From assembly GCA_943912335.1 (NCBI GenBank), contig CALTUD010000013.1, positions 1 through 64,000 of the forward strand: a stretch of DNA of 64,000 nucleotides, in the 5' to 3' direction. This document shows positions 24,209 to 32,706 of this stretch, piece by piece (the stretch's first letter is position 1; each line of letters starts with the position of its first letter). The notes beneath the pieces were generated by a model. That model was not told the origin of the DNA. It did not search any database and worked only from the letters and a program-made list of their open reading frames with translations. This stretch comes from an uncultured Acetobacteraceae bacterium. GTDB taxonomy: Bacteria; Pseudomonadota; Alphaproteobacteria; Acetobacterales; Acetobacteraceae. The position numbers and the translations under genes are program-made.

Positions 24209-25867
24209 CTACGGCGCGTCCTTTCCCGGATCGGCCCGATACAGACTCAGCGCAAGATGCTTGCCGTTGGAGTAGTTCACCCCGTCGATCTCGGCGAGCT
24301 TCGACACGCCCATCCCGTCCAGGGCCGCCCGGAACGCCGCATCGTCGCGCGACCCGATCAGCGCCAGCCCGCAGGCGCGGTTCTCACGCAGGAAGCCGGC
24401 CGCCCCGGCCGCGTTCACCAGACGCGTATCCTGACCGACCAGGAACACCAGACTCGGCTCCGAGAACGACGACGACGCCAGAACGCTGTCCGGGCAGGGC
24501 CGCACGCGCGCCACGGTCTCGGCGATGCGCGGGCTCAGCCAGATCGTCGTCAGGCGCGGCACCACGACCAGGAACAGCCCGACATACAGAATGGCCGCAC
24601 CCCCGGCGATGCTGCACAAAGCGTCCTTGGGCCGACCGCGCAGCAGCAGATAGGCCGACAGCAGCACCAGAGGCAAAGCCAGAACCGGCGCCACCAGGGA
24701 CACCAGCGGCACGCCATGCTGCAGGATCGCCAGCAGAACCGGCCCCGCCACGCACAAAGCGAGGCCGATCGCCAGCCAGAGCACGGCATACACACCCAGC
24801 AGCGCGCGCGCCCACCATGCCGCCGGCAGACGCCAGCCGCCCGCCTGCGCCAGCGATGCCGCAGCCAGAAGCGCGATCGCCGGATAGGTCGGCAGAACGT
24901 AGTGCGGCAGCTTGGTCGCGATCAGCTCGAACACCACCCAGTGCGGCACGATCCAGCACAACAGATAGCGCACAGACGGCGTGCGGCGGCGCAGCCAGAC
25001 GAACGGGATCGCCATCGCCGCGAACAGCGAGCCGGGCCAGAACGCGATCGCGAACACTCCGAGATGGTAGCCGGGAGGCAAGCCATGCGCCTGCTGCCCG
25101 GACGCCACCTTGCCGAGGAAGTTGGTCCCCACCGCCCGCTCGAAGAACAGACCGTGCGACCGTAGCCAGATCGCCACGCACCAGGGCAGCACGATCAGAA
25201 GCGTCAGCGGAACGCCCCAGCCCGGCTGCAAACGACGCCACCAGCCCGTGCGACGCTCCACCAGCGCCAGGGCGGCGGGCGTGCCAAGCGCCGGGATCAA
25301 CATCACCGGCCCCTTTAACATCAGCCCCACGCCCAGCGCCGCCCAGAACAGGATCGGCGCCCAGAGCGGCGTCCTGTTCTCCCCGTCCCGGTCCGACCAG
25401 GCCCGCACCAGCGCCAGCTGCACCGCCAGGATCGCCGACAGAAGGCAGCTATCGATCGTCGCCATCCGCCCTTCGGCGGTCATCAGCACCGAGACCGCCA
25501 GCAGAAGCGCGCCCATCAGCCCGGTCTCGAAGCCGAACAACACCACGCCCAGGCGCAGCGTCATCAGCACCGACGCCACCACAGCGATCAGCGTCGGCAC
25601 CCGGTAGGCCCAGACCTCGCGCTGATCCAGCGTGCCGGTGATCGCCACAGAGGCCGCTTCCAGCCAGTAGATCCCGGCCGGCTGCAGATAGCGCGGCTTA
25701 TCCTGGAACCGCACGTCGATGAAATCGTGGCTGCGCAGCATCTGCGCGCTGGCTTCCATGTAGCGCGGCTCGTCCCGATCCAGAGGCGGCAGCGTGCTGC
25801 GCCCCGGCAGGAACAGGAGGAACACCATCAGGGCGGCGAGCAGATAGGGGCGGACCGAGTGCGTCAT
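24209..25867 (-). CDS. ArnT/PMT-like membrane glycosyltransferase (GT39/GT83 type)
   Basis: A 552-residue protein with about twelve membrane helices. The first periplasmic loop holds the catalytic motif LDRDEPRYMEASAQML and QDKPRYLQPAGIYWLEA, as in ArnT and related enzymes that use undecaprenyl- or polyprenyl-phosphate sugars. EGRMATIDSCLL and KLPHYVLPTYPAIALL are further family segments. A periplasmic C-terminal tail of about 110 residues follows. It probably adds a sugar to a lipid or polysaccharide in the periplasm. The acceptor cannot be named. ATG 25867 gives a normal N-terminus. Confidence 0.88.
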   Translation of the reverse strand: MTHSVRPYLLAALMVFLLFLPGRSTLPPLDRDEPRYMEASAQMLRSHDFIDVRFQDKPRYLQPAGIYWLEAASVAITGTLDQREVWAYRVPTLIAVVASVLMTLRLGVVLFGFETGLMGALLLAVSVLMTAEGRMATIDSCLLSAILAVQLALVRAWSDRDGENRTPLWAPILFWAALGVGLMLKGPVMLIPALGTPAALALVERRTGWWRRLQPGWGVPLTLLIVLPWCVAIWLRSHGLFFERAVGTNFLGKVASGQQAHGLPPGYHLGVFAIAFWPGSLFAAMAIPFVWLRRRTPSVRYLLCWIVPHWVVFELIATKLPHYVLPTYPAIALLAAASLAQAGGWRLPAAWWARALLGVYAVLWLAIGLALCVAGPVLLAILQHGVPLVSLVAPVLALPLVLLSAYLLLRGRPKDALCSIAGGAAILYVGLFLVVVPRLTTIWLSPRIAETVARVRPCPDSVLASSSFSEPSLVFLVGQDTRLVNAAGAAGFLRENRACGLALIGSRDDAAFRAALDGMGVSKLAEIDGVNYSNGKHLALSLYRADPGKDAP

Positions 25868-26156
25868 CGCCGCATCGGATCGCACGACCGGGCAGGATTG
25901 AACAGAAGCAGGGTCGCGGTCCTGCTGCGTGCCGGTCAACGGGCGTCGGTCAAAATGTGGCACCGGTCCATGGAACGCCCCACTCCCGCCATCCATGGGC
26001 GCATCCGGCCGAACCGCCGGGCCACCGTGCGCCGCGATCCACCCCGGCCGATCGGTAGCGGCTTCTGGCCAATCCCGGTATCAGTGGTGGACCGACCATC
26101 CGCGCCAGCCCAATGGCGGCGATGCCGTTCCGGGGTTGCGATCCTCGGAGATGTTC

Positions 26157-26699
26157 ATGCTGCCGGACACGCTCGAAACTGACCGGGTGCGCCTGCGTCC
26201 AGCCGTCGTCGCGGATGCAGACTCTTTGTTCGCCGCCTATGCCGCAGACCCGGAGGTCGCGCGCTATACCACCTGGCGTCCGCACCGCAGCGTGACGGAC
26301 ACGGCGGATTTCCTGCGGAGTTGCGTCGGCCGGACTGCCGCCTGCACCTACATCCTGAACGAACGGGCGTCGCAGCAGCCGATCGGTGTGCTCGATCTGC
26401 GCCGCCCTTCGCCGAGCCGGATCGAGTATGGTTGCGCCCTCGGGCGCGCCTTCTGGGGACGGGGACTGATGACGGAGGTGGTGCGCGCGGCCATCGCCTG
26501 GGCCTTCCTGCAGCCGGAAGTGTGGCGCTTCGGCGCTTTCGTCGATCTGGAGAACCACGCCTCGGCGCGGGTGATGGAAAAGGCCGGATTGATCCGGGAA
26601 GGCGTGCTGCGCCGCTGGCTGGTGCATCCCAATCTCGATACCGCCCCGAGGGACTGTGCGTCCTATGCGGTCACGCGTGCCGACGGCATTGGAGACTGA
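26157..26699 (+). CDS. GNAT-family acetyltransferase (RimJ/RimL-like)
   Basis: A 180-residue N-acetyltransferase. It has the RimJ-type opening (LETDRVRLRPAVVADADSLF), the acetyl-CoA site around GCALGRAFWGRGLMTEVVRA and the late segment NHASARVMEKAGLIREGVLR. Substrate is unknown; relatives act on ribosomal proteins or small molecules. ATG 26157 is preferred to 26151, since the GGAG ends right before the latter and six bases before the former. Repeat copy 3 begins 4 bases after the stop. Confidence 0.86.
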   Translation: MLPDTLETDRVRLRPAVVADADSLFAAYAADPEVARYTTWRPHRSVTDTADFLRSCVGRTAACTYILNERASQQPIGVLDLRRPSPSRIEYGCALGRAFWGRGLMTEVVRAAIAWAFLQPEVWRFGAFVDLENHASARVMEKAGLIREGVLRRWLVHPNLDTAPRDCASYAVTRADGIGD

Positions 26700-26703
26700 G
26701 AAC

Positions 26704-26819
26704 CTTCTTTTTCTGAAGAAAAAGAAGCAAAAAGACTTCTGTCCGTTCAGGTGCGTGTGTTGGCTTGGCACGGAGCCAAACAGACAGAAGTTTTTTGGTT
26801 CTTTCTTTCAAGAAAGAAC
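26704..26819 (+). repeat. Structured intergenic repeat, copy 3
   Basis: Left hairpin CTTCTTTTTCT-GA-AGAAAAAGAAG (26704-26727), right hairpin GTTCTTTCTT-TC-AAGAAAGAAC (26798-26819). Inner arms ACTTCTGTCCGTT and AACAGACAGAAGT pair with one mismatch, and the apex can close as TTGGC / GCCAA. It lies 4 bases after the GNAT stop and 11 bases from the stop of the converging GT2 gene. Confidence 0.9.
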
Positions 26820-26830
26820 ACCTTTGCCCC

Positions 26831-27559
26831 TTACCGCTCCCGCGTCGATCCCGGCAGGCGGGTGCGGTTCTGCAACCAGATCACGCCCATCATGTCGCGG
26901 ATACCGACGATGGCGCGGTTCAGATTGGTGTATTTCGACGCCCCATGCAGACGGGCGCGATGATGCACCGGCTTGCAGATCAGCTCGCTGCCATAATGCT
27001 GGAACAAGGCCGGCAGAAAGCGGTGCACGCCCTCGAATTGCGGCAGGCGCAGGAAATCCTCGCGCCGGAACAGCTTCATCGGCGCGCCCGTATCCGGGCA
27101 GCCGTCGCGCAGCAGGCGACGGCGCAGACCGTTGGCGAAGCGCGTGGCGAAGCGGCGGGAGAAATTGTCGTTGCGCTTCAAACGCACGCCCACCACCAGC
27201 GGGCCCGGCGCGCGGTTGCCGGCACGAAGCGCCAGATCCAGCATCGGCGGAATCTCGCGCGGATCGTCCTGGCCGTCGCCGTCGATGGTGGCGATCCAGG
27301 TCCCGTGTGCGGCCTCGATGCCGGTGCGCAACGCAGCGGACTTGCCGCAACGCTTGTCGTGGCTCACCACACGCATGTTGGGCAGAATGTCGCGCGCCGC
27401 CAGCAGCGCCTCCACCGTGCCGTCGGTGCTGCCGTCATCGACGAACACCACCTCCCAGCTCGGCAGGGAGGCAAGGGCGGCCGCCATCTCCTCGCAGACG
27501 GGCCGGATATTCTCCGCCTCGTTCAGAACCGCGGCGACGACGCTGAGGGTCGTGCTCAT
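26831..27559 (-). CDS. Family 2 glycosyltransferase (dolichol-phosphate-mannose-synthase type)
   Basis: A 242-residue cytoplasmic GT-A enzyme. The nucleotide-sugar site is seen as VVAAVLNEAENI, VFVDDGSTDGT and the metal-binding IATIDGDGQDDP. The C-terminal segment HHRARLHGASKYTNLNRAI resembles enzymes that load polyprenyl phosphate. It could feed a sugar donor to the ArnT-like transferase at 24209, though the GNAT gene lies between. It starts 22 bases after atpF on the same strand and may be read with the F0 genes. Length is short for the type, with no extra membrane helices. Confidence 0.88.
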   Translation of the reverse strand: MSTTLSVVAAVLNEAENIRPVCEEMAAALASLPSWEVVFVDDGSTDGTVEALLAARDILPNMRVVSHDKRCGKSAALRTGIEAAHGTWIATIDGDGQDDPREIPPMLDLALRAGNRAPGPLVVGVRLKRNDNFSRRFATRFANGLRRRLLRDGCPDTGAPMKLFRREDFLRLPQFEGVHRFLPALFQHYGSELICKPVHHRARLHGASKYTNLNRAIVGIRDMMGVIWLQNRTRLPGSTRER

Positions 27560-27581
27560 GGCGTCCAGACTCCGCGTCGCC

Positions 27582-28094
27582 TCAGGCGGCGACGCGCTTG
27601 GCGAAGGAGGCGGGCAGGTTGCCGATGGCGCGATCGATCAGGCCGGCATCGGTCTGCGCACCCAGCGATTCCGCCACCACGGCGCGGGCGGCATCGGCGG
27701 CGATCTCGGCCGCGGCGGTGCGGACCTCGTTCACGGCGGCACGCTCGGAAGCGGCGATGCGGTCCTGCGCCATACGCTCGCGGCGCTGCGCGGTCTGCTC
27801 CGCCTCGCGACGCGCGGCCTCGGCGATACGGACGGACTCGGCGCGGGCATTCTCGATCATCGCCTTGGCATCGGCCAGGGCGGCCTCACGCTCGGCACGG
27901 GCCTCGTTCAGCATCTGCTCGGCTTCGCGACGCAGACGGGCCGCGCCGTCCAGCTCGGCGCGGATGTTGGCCGCGCGACGATCCAGCATCGCGACGAGCG
28001 GACGCCAGATCCGGCGGCCGAACAGCACGAAGAACAGCACGAACGAGACGGTGTACCAGAAGATCGGCTCGTGCAGGAGGGACTGGGTTTCCAT
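27582..28094 (-). CDS. atpF: ATP synthase F0 subunit b
   Basis: A 170-residue subunit with one N-terminal membrane helix (IFWYTVSFVLFFVLFGRRIW) and a long charged alpha-helical stalk (ELDGAARLRREAEQMLNEARAERE onward in pieces). It forms the peripheral stalk with b', linking F0 to F1. It follows the b' gene by 12 bases in the atpI-B-E-F'-F order typical of Alphaproteobacteria that keep F0 and F1 operons apart. No F1 genes are in the window. Confidence 0.94.
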   Translation of the reverse strand: METQSLLHEPIFWYTVSFVLFFVLFGRRIWRPLVAMLDRRAANIRAELDGAARLRREAEQMLNEARAEREAALADAKAMIENARAESVRIAEAARREAEQTAQRRERMAQDRIAASERAAVNEVRTAAAEIAADAARAVVAESLGAQTDAGLIDRAIGNLPASFAKRVAA

Positions 28095-28106
28095 GATGGC
28101 GTTCCC

Positions 28107-28700
28107 TCAGGCGGCCGGACGGGCGGCCAGCGCCGCGTCCACCTTGGTGCCGACCAGACCGGCATCGGCGACATGCCCGGTCAGACGCTCGACCAGGGTC
28201 TGTGCGGTGCCGGTGGCGACCTCGCGCAGCGAGCCCATCGCGGTGGCGCGGGCGGCGGCGACGGACGCCTCGGCACGGGCCACGTCGGCTTCGAGGCGCG
28301 CATTCATCTCGGCGGTGCGCGCGGCGGCTTCGGCGCGCGCCTCGTTCACCACCTTGTCCACCATCGCGGCGGCTTCGGCGGCGGCGTCGCGACGGGCGCG
28401 GCGCAGTTCGATGGTCGCGCGGTCGGCCTCGTTCCGGGCGGCCTTGGCGGCATCCAGGTCGGAGTCGATCCGGCGGCGGCGCTCTTCCAGCACCGAACCG
28501 ACGCGCGGCAGCGCCGAGCGGCTCAGGATCACGTAGAGCAGCAGGAAGATCACGGCGCCCCAGAACAGCTGGGCCACAGTGAGCGGATTGTTGAACTTCA
28601 GCTGCGGCATGCCTTCGGCGAAGGCAGGCGCGCTGGACAGCAGAAAGGCGGCCGGTGTCGCCGCAAACGACAGGATGGCGATCCTGAGGGCGCGCGACAT
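28107..28700 (-). CDS. atpF': ATP synthase F0 subunit b'
   Basis: A 197-residue second stalk subunit. The membrane helix is VAQLFWGAVIFLLLYVILS, followed by a long Ala/Glu/Arg-rich helix starting RVGSVLEERRRRIDSDL. Ahead of the helix is a presequence that looks like a cleavable signal peptide (ILSFAATPAAFLLSSAPAFA, then EGMPQLKF). ATG 28700 is preferred because AAGGA lies 8 bases upstream; ATG 28709 would leave no spacing. The gene ends 12 bases before atpF. Confidence 0.92.
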   Translation of the reverse strand: MSRALRIAILSFAATPAAFLLSSAPAFAEGMPQLKFNNPLTVAQLFWGAVIFLLLYVILSRSALPRVGSVLEERRRRIDSDLDAAKAARNEADRATIELRRARRDAAAEAAAMVDKVVNEARAEAAARTAEMNARLEADVARAEASVAAARATAMGSLREVATGTAQTLVERLTGHVADAGLVGTKVDAALAARPAA

Positions 28701-28714
28701 GGCCGCCATCCTTC

Positions 28715-28939
28715 TCAGACGAACAGGATGATGAAGGCGATCACCAGCGCGTAGAGCGCGACCGCCTCGGTGAGCGCGAAGCCCAGGATGCCCAGGCCGA
28801 ACACATGCGGCCGGGCGGCCGGGTTGCGGCCGATGGAGGAAACCAGGGCGGCGAAGATGTTGCCGATGCCGACGCCGACGCCGGCGAGAGCGATCACGGC
28901 GAGACCGGCACCGATATACCGAGCGGCGGCGAGATCCAT
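28715..28939 (-). CDS. atpE: ATP synthase F0 subunit c
   Basis: A 74-residue hairpin protein of two membrane helices. The polar loop is SIGRNPAARP and the proton-carrying Glu is in LTEAVALYALVIAFIILF of the second helix. It forms the rotor ring. ATG 28939 (MDLAAARYIG) has AAGGA upstream; the longer frame adds 23 non-conserved residues. It lies between atpB and the b' gene. Confidence 0.96.
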   Translation of the reverse strand: MDLAAARYIGAGLAVIALAGVGVGIGNIFAALVSSIGRNPAARPHVFGLGILGFALTEAVALYALVIAFIILFV

Positions 28940-28988
28940 GGGGTCAGTCCTTGTTCTTGAAATGGGAGTAAGGAAACGGATCGCCGCG

Positions 28989-29738
28989 TCAGTGCGCGAC
29001 GGCCTCACGCAGATAGATGCAGGTGAGGATGGCGAACACGTAGGCCTGCAACCCGCCCACCAGCAGCTCCAGCGCCATCAGGGCGATGTTGATGGCGATG
29101 GGGGCGATGCCGAGCACCGGGCCGATCAGGTGGATGCCGCCCAGCATGATGGCGAAGGCGGCGAACATCTCGAACATCACGTGTCCGGCCATCATGTTGG
29201 CGAACAAACGGACGCTCAGGCTGATCGGGCGCGACAGGTAGGACAGGATCTCGATCGGCACCAGCAGAGGGGCCAGCGCCACGGGCGCGCCTTCCGGCAT
29301 GAAATGCGCGAAGAAGCCGAAGCCCTGCGCGCGCAGCGCCACCAGCAGCCCGACCACGAAGACCAGCAGGGCCAGGCCCGCGGTGACCACGATATGCGAG
29401 GTGAAGGTGAAGGAACCCGGCACGAGGCCCAGATAATTGCCGAACAGGATGAAGGAGAACAGCGTGAACACGAACGGGAAGAAGCGCTTGCCTTCCGGCC
29501 CGATCTGATCGACCGCCATGTTGTGCACGAACTCATACATCACCTCGGCCGCGGCCTGGAGACGGCCCGGCACGATCGCGCGCGGACGCATGCCGACATA
29601 CAACAGCAGCAGGATCAGCGCGGACGCGATCACCATCAGCAGCGCGGACTGGCTGAAACGCAGGCTCTCGCCCAGCGAACCCAGAACCGGGTGCAGTTCG
29701 AACTGACCGAGTGCGTCGATGGAATGCCCGCCCGCCAC
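28989..29738 (-). CDS. atpB: ATP synthase F0 subunit a
   Basis: A 249-residue membrane subunit that forms the proton half-channels. The essential Arg is in SLSVRLFANMMAGHV, and the late segment GGLQAYVFAILTCIYLREA is typical. The position that is Glu in the E. coli AGE motif is His here, as in several alphaproteobacteria. Start is GTG at 29738 with a purine-rich AGGAAGGGG upstream. It follows atpI by 22 bases. Confidence 0.95.
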   Translation of the reverse strand: MAGGHSIDALGQFELHPVLGSLGESLRFSQSALLMVIASALILLLLYVGMRPRAIVPGRLQAAAEVMYEFVHNMAVDQIGPEGKRFFPFVFTLFSFILFGNYLGLVPGSFTFTSHIVVTAGLALLVFVVGLLVALRAQGFGFFAHFMPEGAPVALAPLLVPIEILSYLSRPISLSVRLFANMMAGHVMFEMFAAFAIMLGGIHLIGPVLGIAPIAINIALMALELLVGGLQAYVFAILTCIYLREAVAH

Positions 29739-29760
29739 GTCCGCTTCCCCTTCCTAGACC

Positions 29761-30093
29761 CTAGCTCTTGCGGCCAGGGTTCGGTGCCGGCGACACGATG
29801 CGCCAGACATTGACCATCCCGGCGATCCCGCCGAGCACCACGAACAGAATCAGGAGAAACGGCCTGGTGTGGAACAAGCGGTCCAGCCCGTATCCGATCA
29901 ACAAGCCCGCCACCACAGCCGAGAGCAGCTCGATGCCGACCCGGAAGAACACGGTAAAGGCGGACATGTCCGTCGGCACCGCGCTGGGCTGATCCGAAGG
30001 CCGGTCGAGACCCCGCTTGCTGCGGGCTTCGGCCAGTCTCGAATCGAAAGACTTGGTCTCGGTCGTTCCGGGGCCGGTCTTATCCTCATCCAT
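29761..30093 (-). CDS. atpI: AtpI-like F0 assembly protein
   Basis: A 110-residue protein: a polar N-terminus (residues 1-45, rich in Lys/Arg/Asp/Ser), then two hydrophobic helices (VGIELLSAVVAGLLIGYGLD and FLLILFVVLGGIAGMVNVWR). This is the AtpI pattern; AtpI helps assemble the c-ring. ATG 30093 has a full AGGAGG ten bases upstream. It heads the F0 operon; its promoter must lie in the 74 bases before it or further up in the DyP operon. Confidence 0.88.
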   Translation of the reverse strand: MDEDKTGPGTTETKSFDSRLAEARSKRGLDRPSDQPSAVPTDMSAFTVFFRVGIELLSAVVAGLLIGYGLDRLFHTRPFLLILFVVLGGIAGMVNVWRIVSPAPNPGRKS

Positions 30094-30167
30094 GAAACGC
30101 ACCTCCTGACAGGCGCATCGGCTCACTACCGGCGGTGCAACGACCTGTCAAGGAACTGGCAAACCTT

Positions 30168-31583
30168 TCAGTAGGATGCACTTTTCTTGGTCAGATCTGT
30201 GGCCGGCGCGGCACGCAGCGCCACACCCTCGAACAGGGACTGTCCGATATAACCGCCAGGACCTCCGGTGCCGGGCGGGATCAGGAACAGGCCGCCGCCC
30301 ACATGGGTCGCGTACTGGTTCAACAGATCCAGCTTCGACATGCCGTCATAGATCCGCACGAAACCCGAACGCGGGTCGCGCTGGTAGCAGATGAAGAACA
30401 GGCCGGCATCGTATTCCAGCCCCTGGTGCCAGGGCGGCCAGCGCTCGGCCACGAAATTCAGCCCGTCATTGTAGGAATAGGCCCGGCGCAGGATCTCGGC
30501 CCCGTCCGTCGTCGCGGCGGAACCCAGGCGCACATGGCTGTTCTCACCGATCACCGGGTTGCCGTCCTTGTCGGTCGCATCCAGGTCGAGCGGGTCGAAC
30601 TCGCTCTTGCCCGTCAGCGGCGCTCCGCTCAGCTTCTTGCGGCCGAACACCTCCTCCTGGAACGACACCGCGGTGCGGTCCCAATGCTCCAGGAAGATGC
30701 GGATGCGGCGGGCCACCATGTAGGAGCCGTTGCGCATCCAGTTCTGGTCGTCGCCATCGGCCCAGACCACCTTCTCCGGCGAGCCGGAATAGAATTTCTT
30801 GCCGCCGCAGATCGCATGCACGTCGCCGGGACGGCTCGAGATCGGGTTCTGGGTGCCGTCCTTGAACCCCATCAGGTTGCGCGGCGTGTCCTTGGCCGCG
30901 AACTGGGCGTTGTAGCCGTTCTGGATCCAGCGCAGCTGCGCCACGCCGTCGGCCATGCGCGCGAGCTGGCGCACGGCATGGAACGCAACCTGCGGATCGT
31001 CGGCGCAGGCCTGGATCGACAGGTCGCCGCCGGTATTGCCCGGCACGAGCTGGTCGCCGTTGAACCGCGGCAGGTCGATCATCGCCGCCGGACGGCGCGA
31101 CTTCAGCCCGTAGCGATCCACCCCGTTCTTCTCGAACAAACCGGCGCCGAAGCCGAAGGTGATCGACAGGCGCGCGGGTCCCAGACCCAGCGCGTCGCCG
31201 CTATCCACCGGCGGCTTCTCCGGATCGCCGTCCATCGGCGCCACGGTCTGGCCTCGGCACAGACGGCGCGCGGCCTCGGTCCAGCGCTGCATCAGCGCCT
31301 TCACCGCCGGGCCGTCCTCGGTCTCCAGATCCAGTGCCACGAAACAGGTGTGGTTCTGCAGCGGCGTCAGGATGCCGGCCTGATACGGCCCGTCGAACGG
31401 CACGCTCTCGTTGCGAGACGGGCCGCGCGCCTCGGGCGTGATCCCCTTGGCCTCGGTCTGGGTGGCGGCACGCGCGCCGGAAAACGGGCAAACGGCCCCG
31501 GCGGCGGCAAGGCCGCCGGCGCCCTTCAGGAAGCTCCGCCGCGAAGCGGACTCGTCGCTGGACAACGAACCGGTATCCTTCAA
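30168..31583 (-). CDS. Dyp-type haem peroxidase, Tat-exported (EfeB-like)
   Basis: A 471-residue peroxidase. A Tat signal (SRRSFLKGAGGLAAAGAV) opens the protein. DyP marks: the GxxDG loop as GFKDGTQNP with its catalytic Asp, the probable haem ligand His in SHVRLGSA, and the C-terminal YNDGLNF, LFFICYQRDP and GGGLFLIPPG. Relatives act on dyes or haem-type iron. The most likely start is TTG at 31583, overlapping the stop of the preceding gene (TTGA). It is the third gene after a porin and an exported beta-propeller protein, so it probably works in the periplasm on something the porin admits. Confidence 0.92.
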   Translation of the reverse strand: MKDTGSLSSDESASRRSFLKGAGGLAAAGAVCPFSGARAATQTEAKGITPEARGPSRNESVPFDGPYQAGILTPLQNHTCFVALDLETEDGPAVKALMQRWTEAARRLCRGQTVAPMDGDPEKPPVDSGDALGLGPARLSITFGFGAGLFEKNGVDRYGLKSRRPAAMIDLPRFNGDQLVPGNTGGDLSIQACADDPQVAFHAVRQLARMADGVAQLRWIQNGYNAQFAAKDTPRNLMGFKDGTQNPISSRPGDVHAICGGKKFYSGSPEKVVWADGDDQNWMRNGSYMVARRIRIFLEHWDRTAVSFQEEVFGRKKLSGAPLTGKSEFDPLDLDATDKDGNPVIGENSHVRLGSAATTDGAEILRRAYSYNDGLNFVAERWPPWHQGLEYDAGLFFICYQRDPRSGFVRIYDGMSKLDLLNQYATHVGGGLFLIPPGTGGPGGYIGQSLFEGVALRAAPATDLTKKSASY

Positions 31584-32698
31584 TGGGCGAGAACGAGCGT
31601 GTTCACGTCGTCCTCGACATAATAGAAGCCCTTCTTGTCGGGCGTCAGGGCAAGGCCGAACAGATCGCCGCTGCCAGGCGGCTGCTGCGCCTTGTCCACG
31701 TCGATCCATTGCGACGTCACCTGCTTGTGCGCGGCGGGATCGATCTCCACCGCGCGGCCGTCGAGACCGTTCGTGGTCAGCAGCGTGTCCCCCGGTCCGT
31801 TGATCAGCGCCAGAGGCCGGTTCAGAAGCCCGTCCTTGGTGATCTCCACCCCGGTCCCGGCGCTGTCGGTGCGGGTCAGCGCGTCGGGGATCTGCACGAT
31901 GCGGTTGCCGATCGCGTCCGAGACGTAGATCGACCCGTTCGGACCCAGCGCGACCCCGGTCGGGCCGATGATGAACACGCTCTTGTCGGCCTGCTCGGCG
32001 AACCCGTCCGCGACCACGACCGGCGCGCCATGCTCCGGCTTGCCGCCCTTGGGGATCGTCACCGGAATCCGCACCACGGTCGCCTTGGACACGATCGGCG
32101 CGGCGCCGGTCTTCGGCGGCGCCCCCACCCCATAGCCGGTGTTGCTGACGAACAAGGTGGCGCTGTCGCCCTTGTCGATCACCGCCATGTTGCCCCACGG
32201 CCCGTCGATCTTCGGGTCGGTCCACACATCGGCCAGATCGCCGTTCCGGTCGAACACCAGCAGGCAGCCCTGGCCCTTGGTCGCCGTGGTGCCGTCCTTG
32301 GACGGCAGGCTGCCGACGATCACCCAGCCGCTGCGCAGAACCGCCATCGCCGTGGTCAGACCCACGCCGCCGGGGCAGCGATCCAGCGTGCGCGGCACGG
32401 AGGCGAACAGGGACAACGACTTCTTCACCGGATCGATCGACACCAGCGTGCCGCCCGCCCCCTGGAGATTACCGTCATTGTTGAAATTGCTCACCAGCAC
32501 ATGGTCGCGCACCAGCTTGCCGGTGGTGACGGGCGACACCACCACCGCATAGGGGTTCTGGTCGCCATTGGCCGGAACGGTGGTGCTCACCGTGCTGCGA
32601 CGCTTCAAGCCGAACAGGAACGACGCGTCGCCGGCGAGGGCCGGGCCGGCCAGAGCCAGCAGCGACACGGCGGCGGCGAGCAGGGATCTGGTGTTCAT
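31580..32698 (-). CDS. Exported NHL/SMP-30-like beta-propeller protein
   Basis: A 372-residue protein with a signal peptide (LLAAAVSLLALAGPALA). The mature part has propeller-type repeats: DHVLVSNFNNDGNLQGAGGT, WGNMAVIDKGDSATLFVSNTG, GVALGPNGSIYVSDAIGNRI and DLFGLALTPDKKGFYYVEDD. It lacks an obvious enzyme motif, so it may bind a ligand or partner in the periplasm. It lies 8 bases after the porin gene and overlaps the DyP start. This three-gene set looks like one functional unit. Confidence 0.82.
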   Translation of the reverse strand: MNTRSLLAAAVSLLALAGPALAGDASFLFGLKRRSTVSTTVPANGDQNPYAVVVSPVTTGKLVRDHVLVSNFNNDGNLQGAGGTLVSIDPVKKSLSLFASVPRTLDRCPGGVGLTTAMAVLRSGWVIVGSLPSKDGTTATKGQGCLLVFDRNGDLADVWTDPKIDGPWGNMAVIDKGDSATLFVSNTGYGVGAPPKTGAAPIVSKATVVRIPVTIPKGGKPEHGAPVVVADGFAEQADKSVFIIGPTGVALGPNGSIYVSDAIGNRIVQIPDALTRTDSAGTGVEITKDGLLNRPLALINGPGDTLLTTNGLDGRAVEIDPAAHKQVTSQWIDVDKAQQPPGSGDLFGLALTPDKKGFYYVEDDVNTLVLAH

Positions 32699-32706
32699 CG
32701 TGCGTC

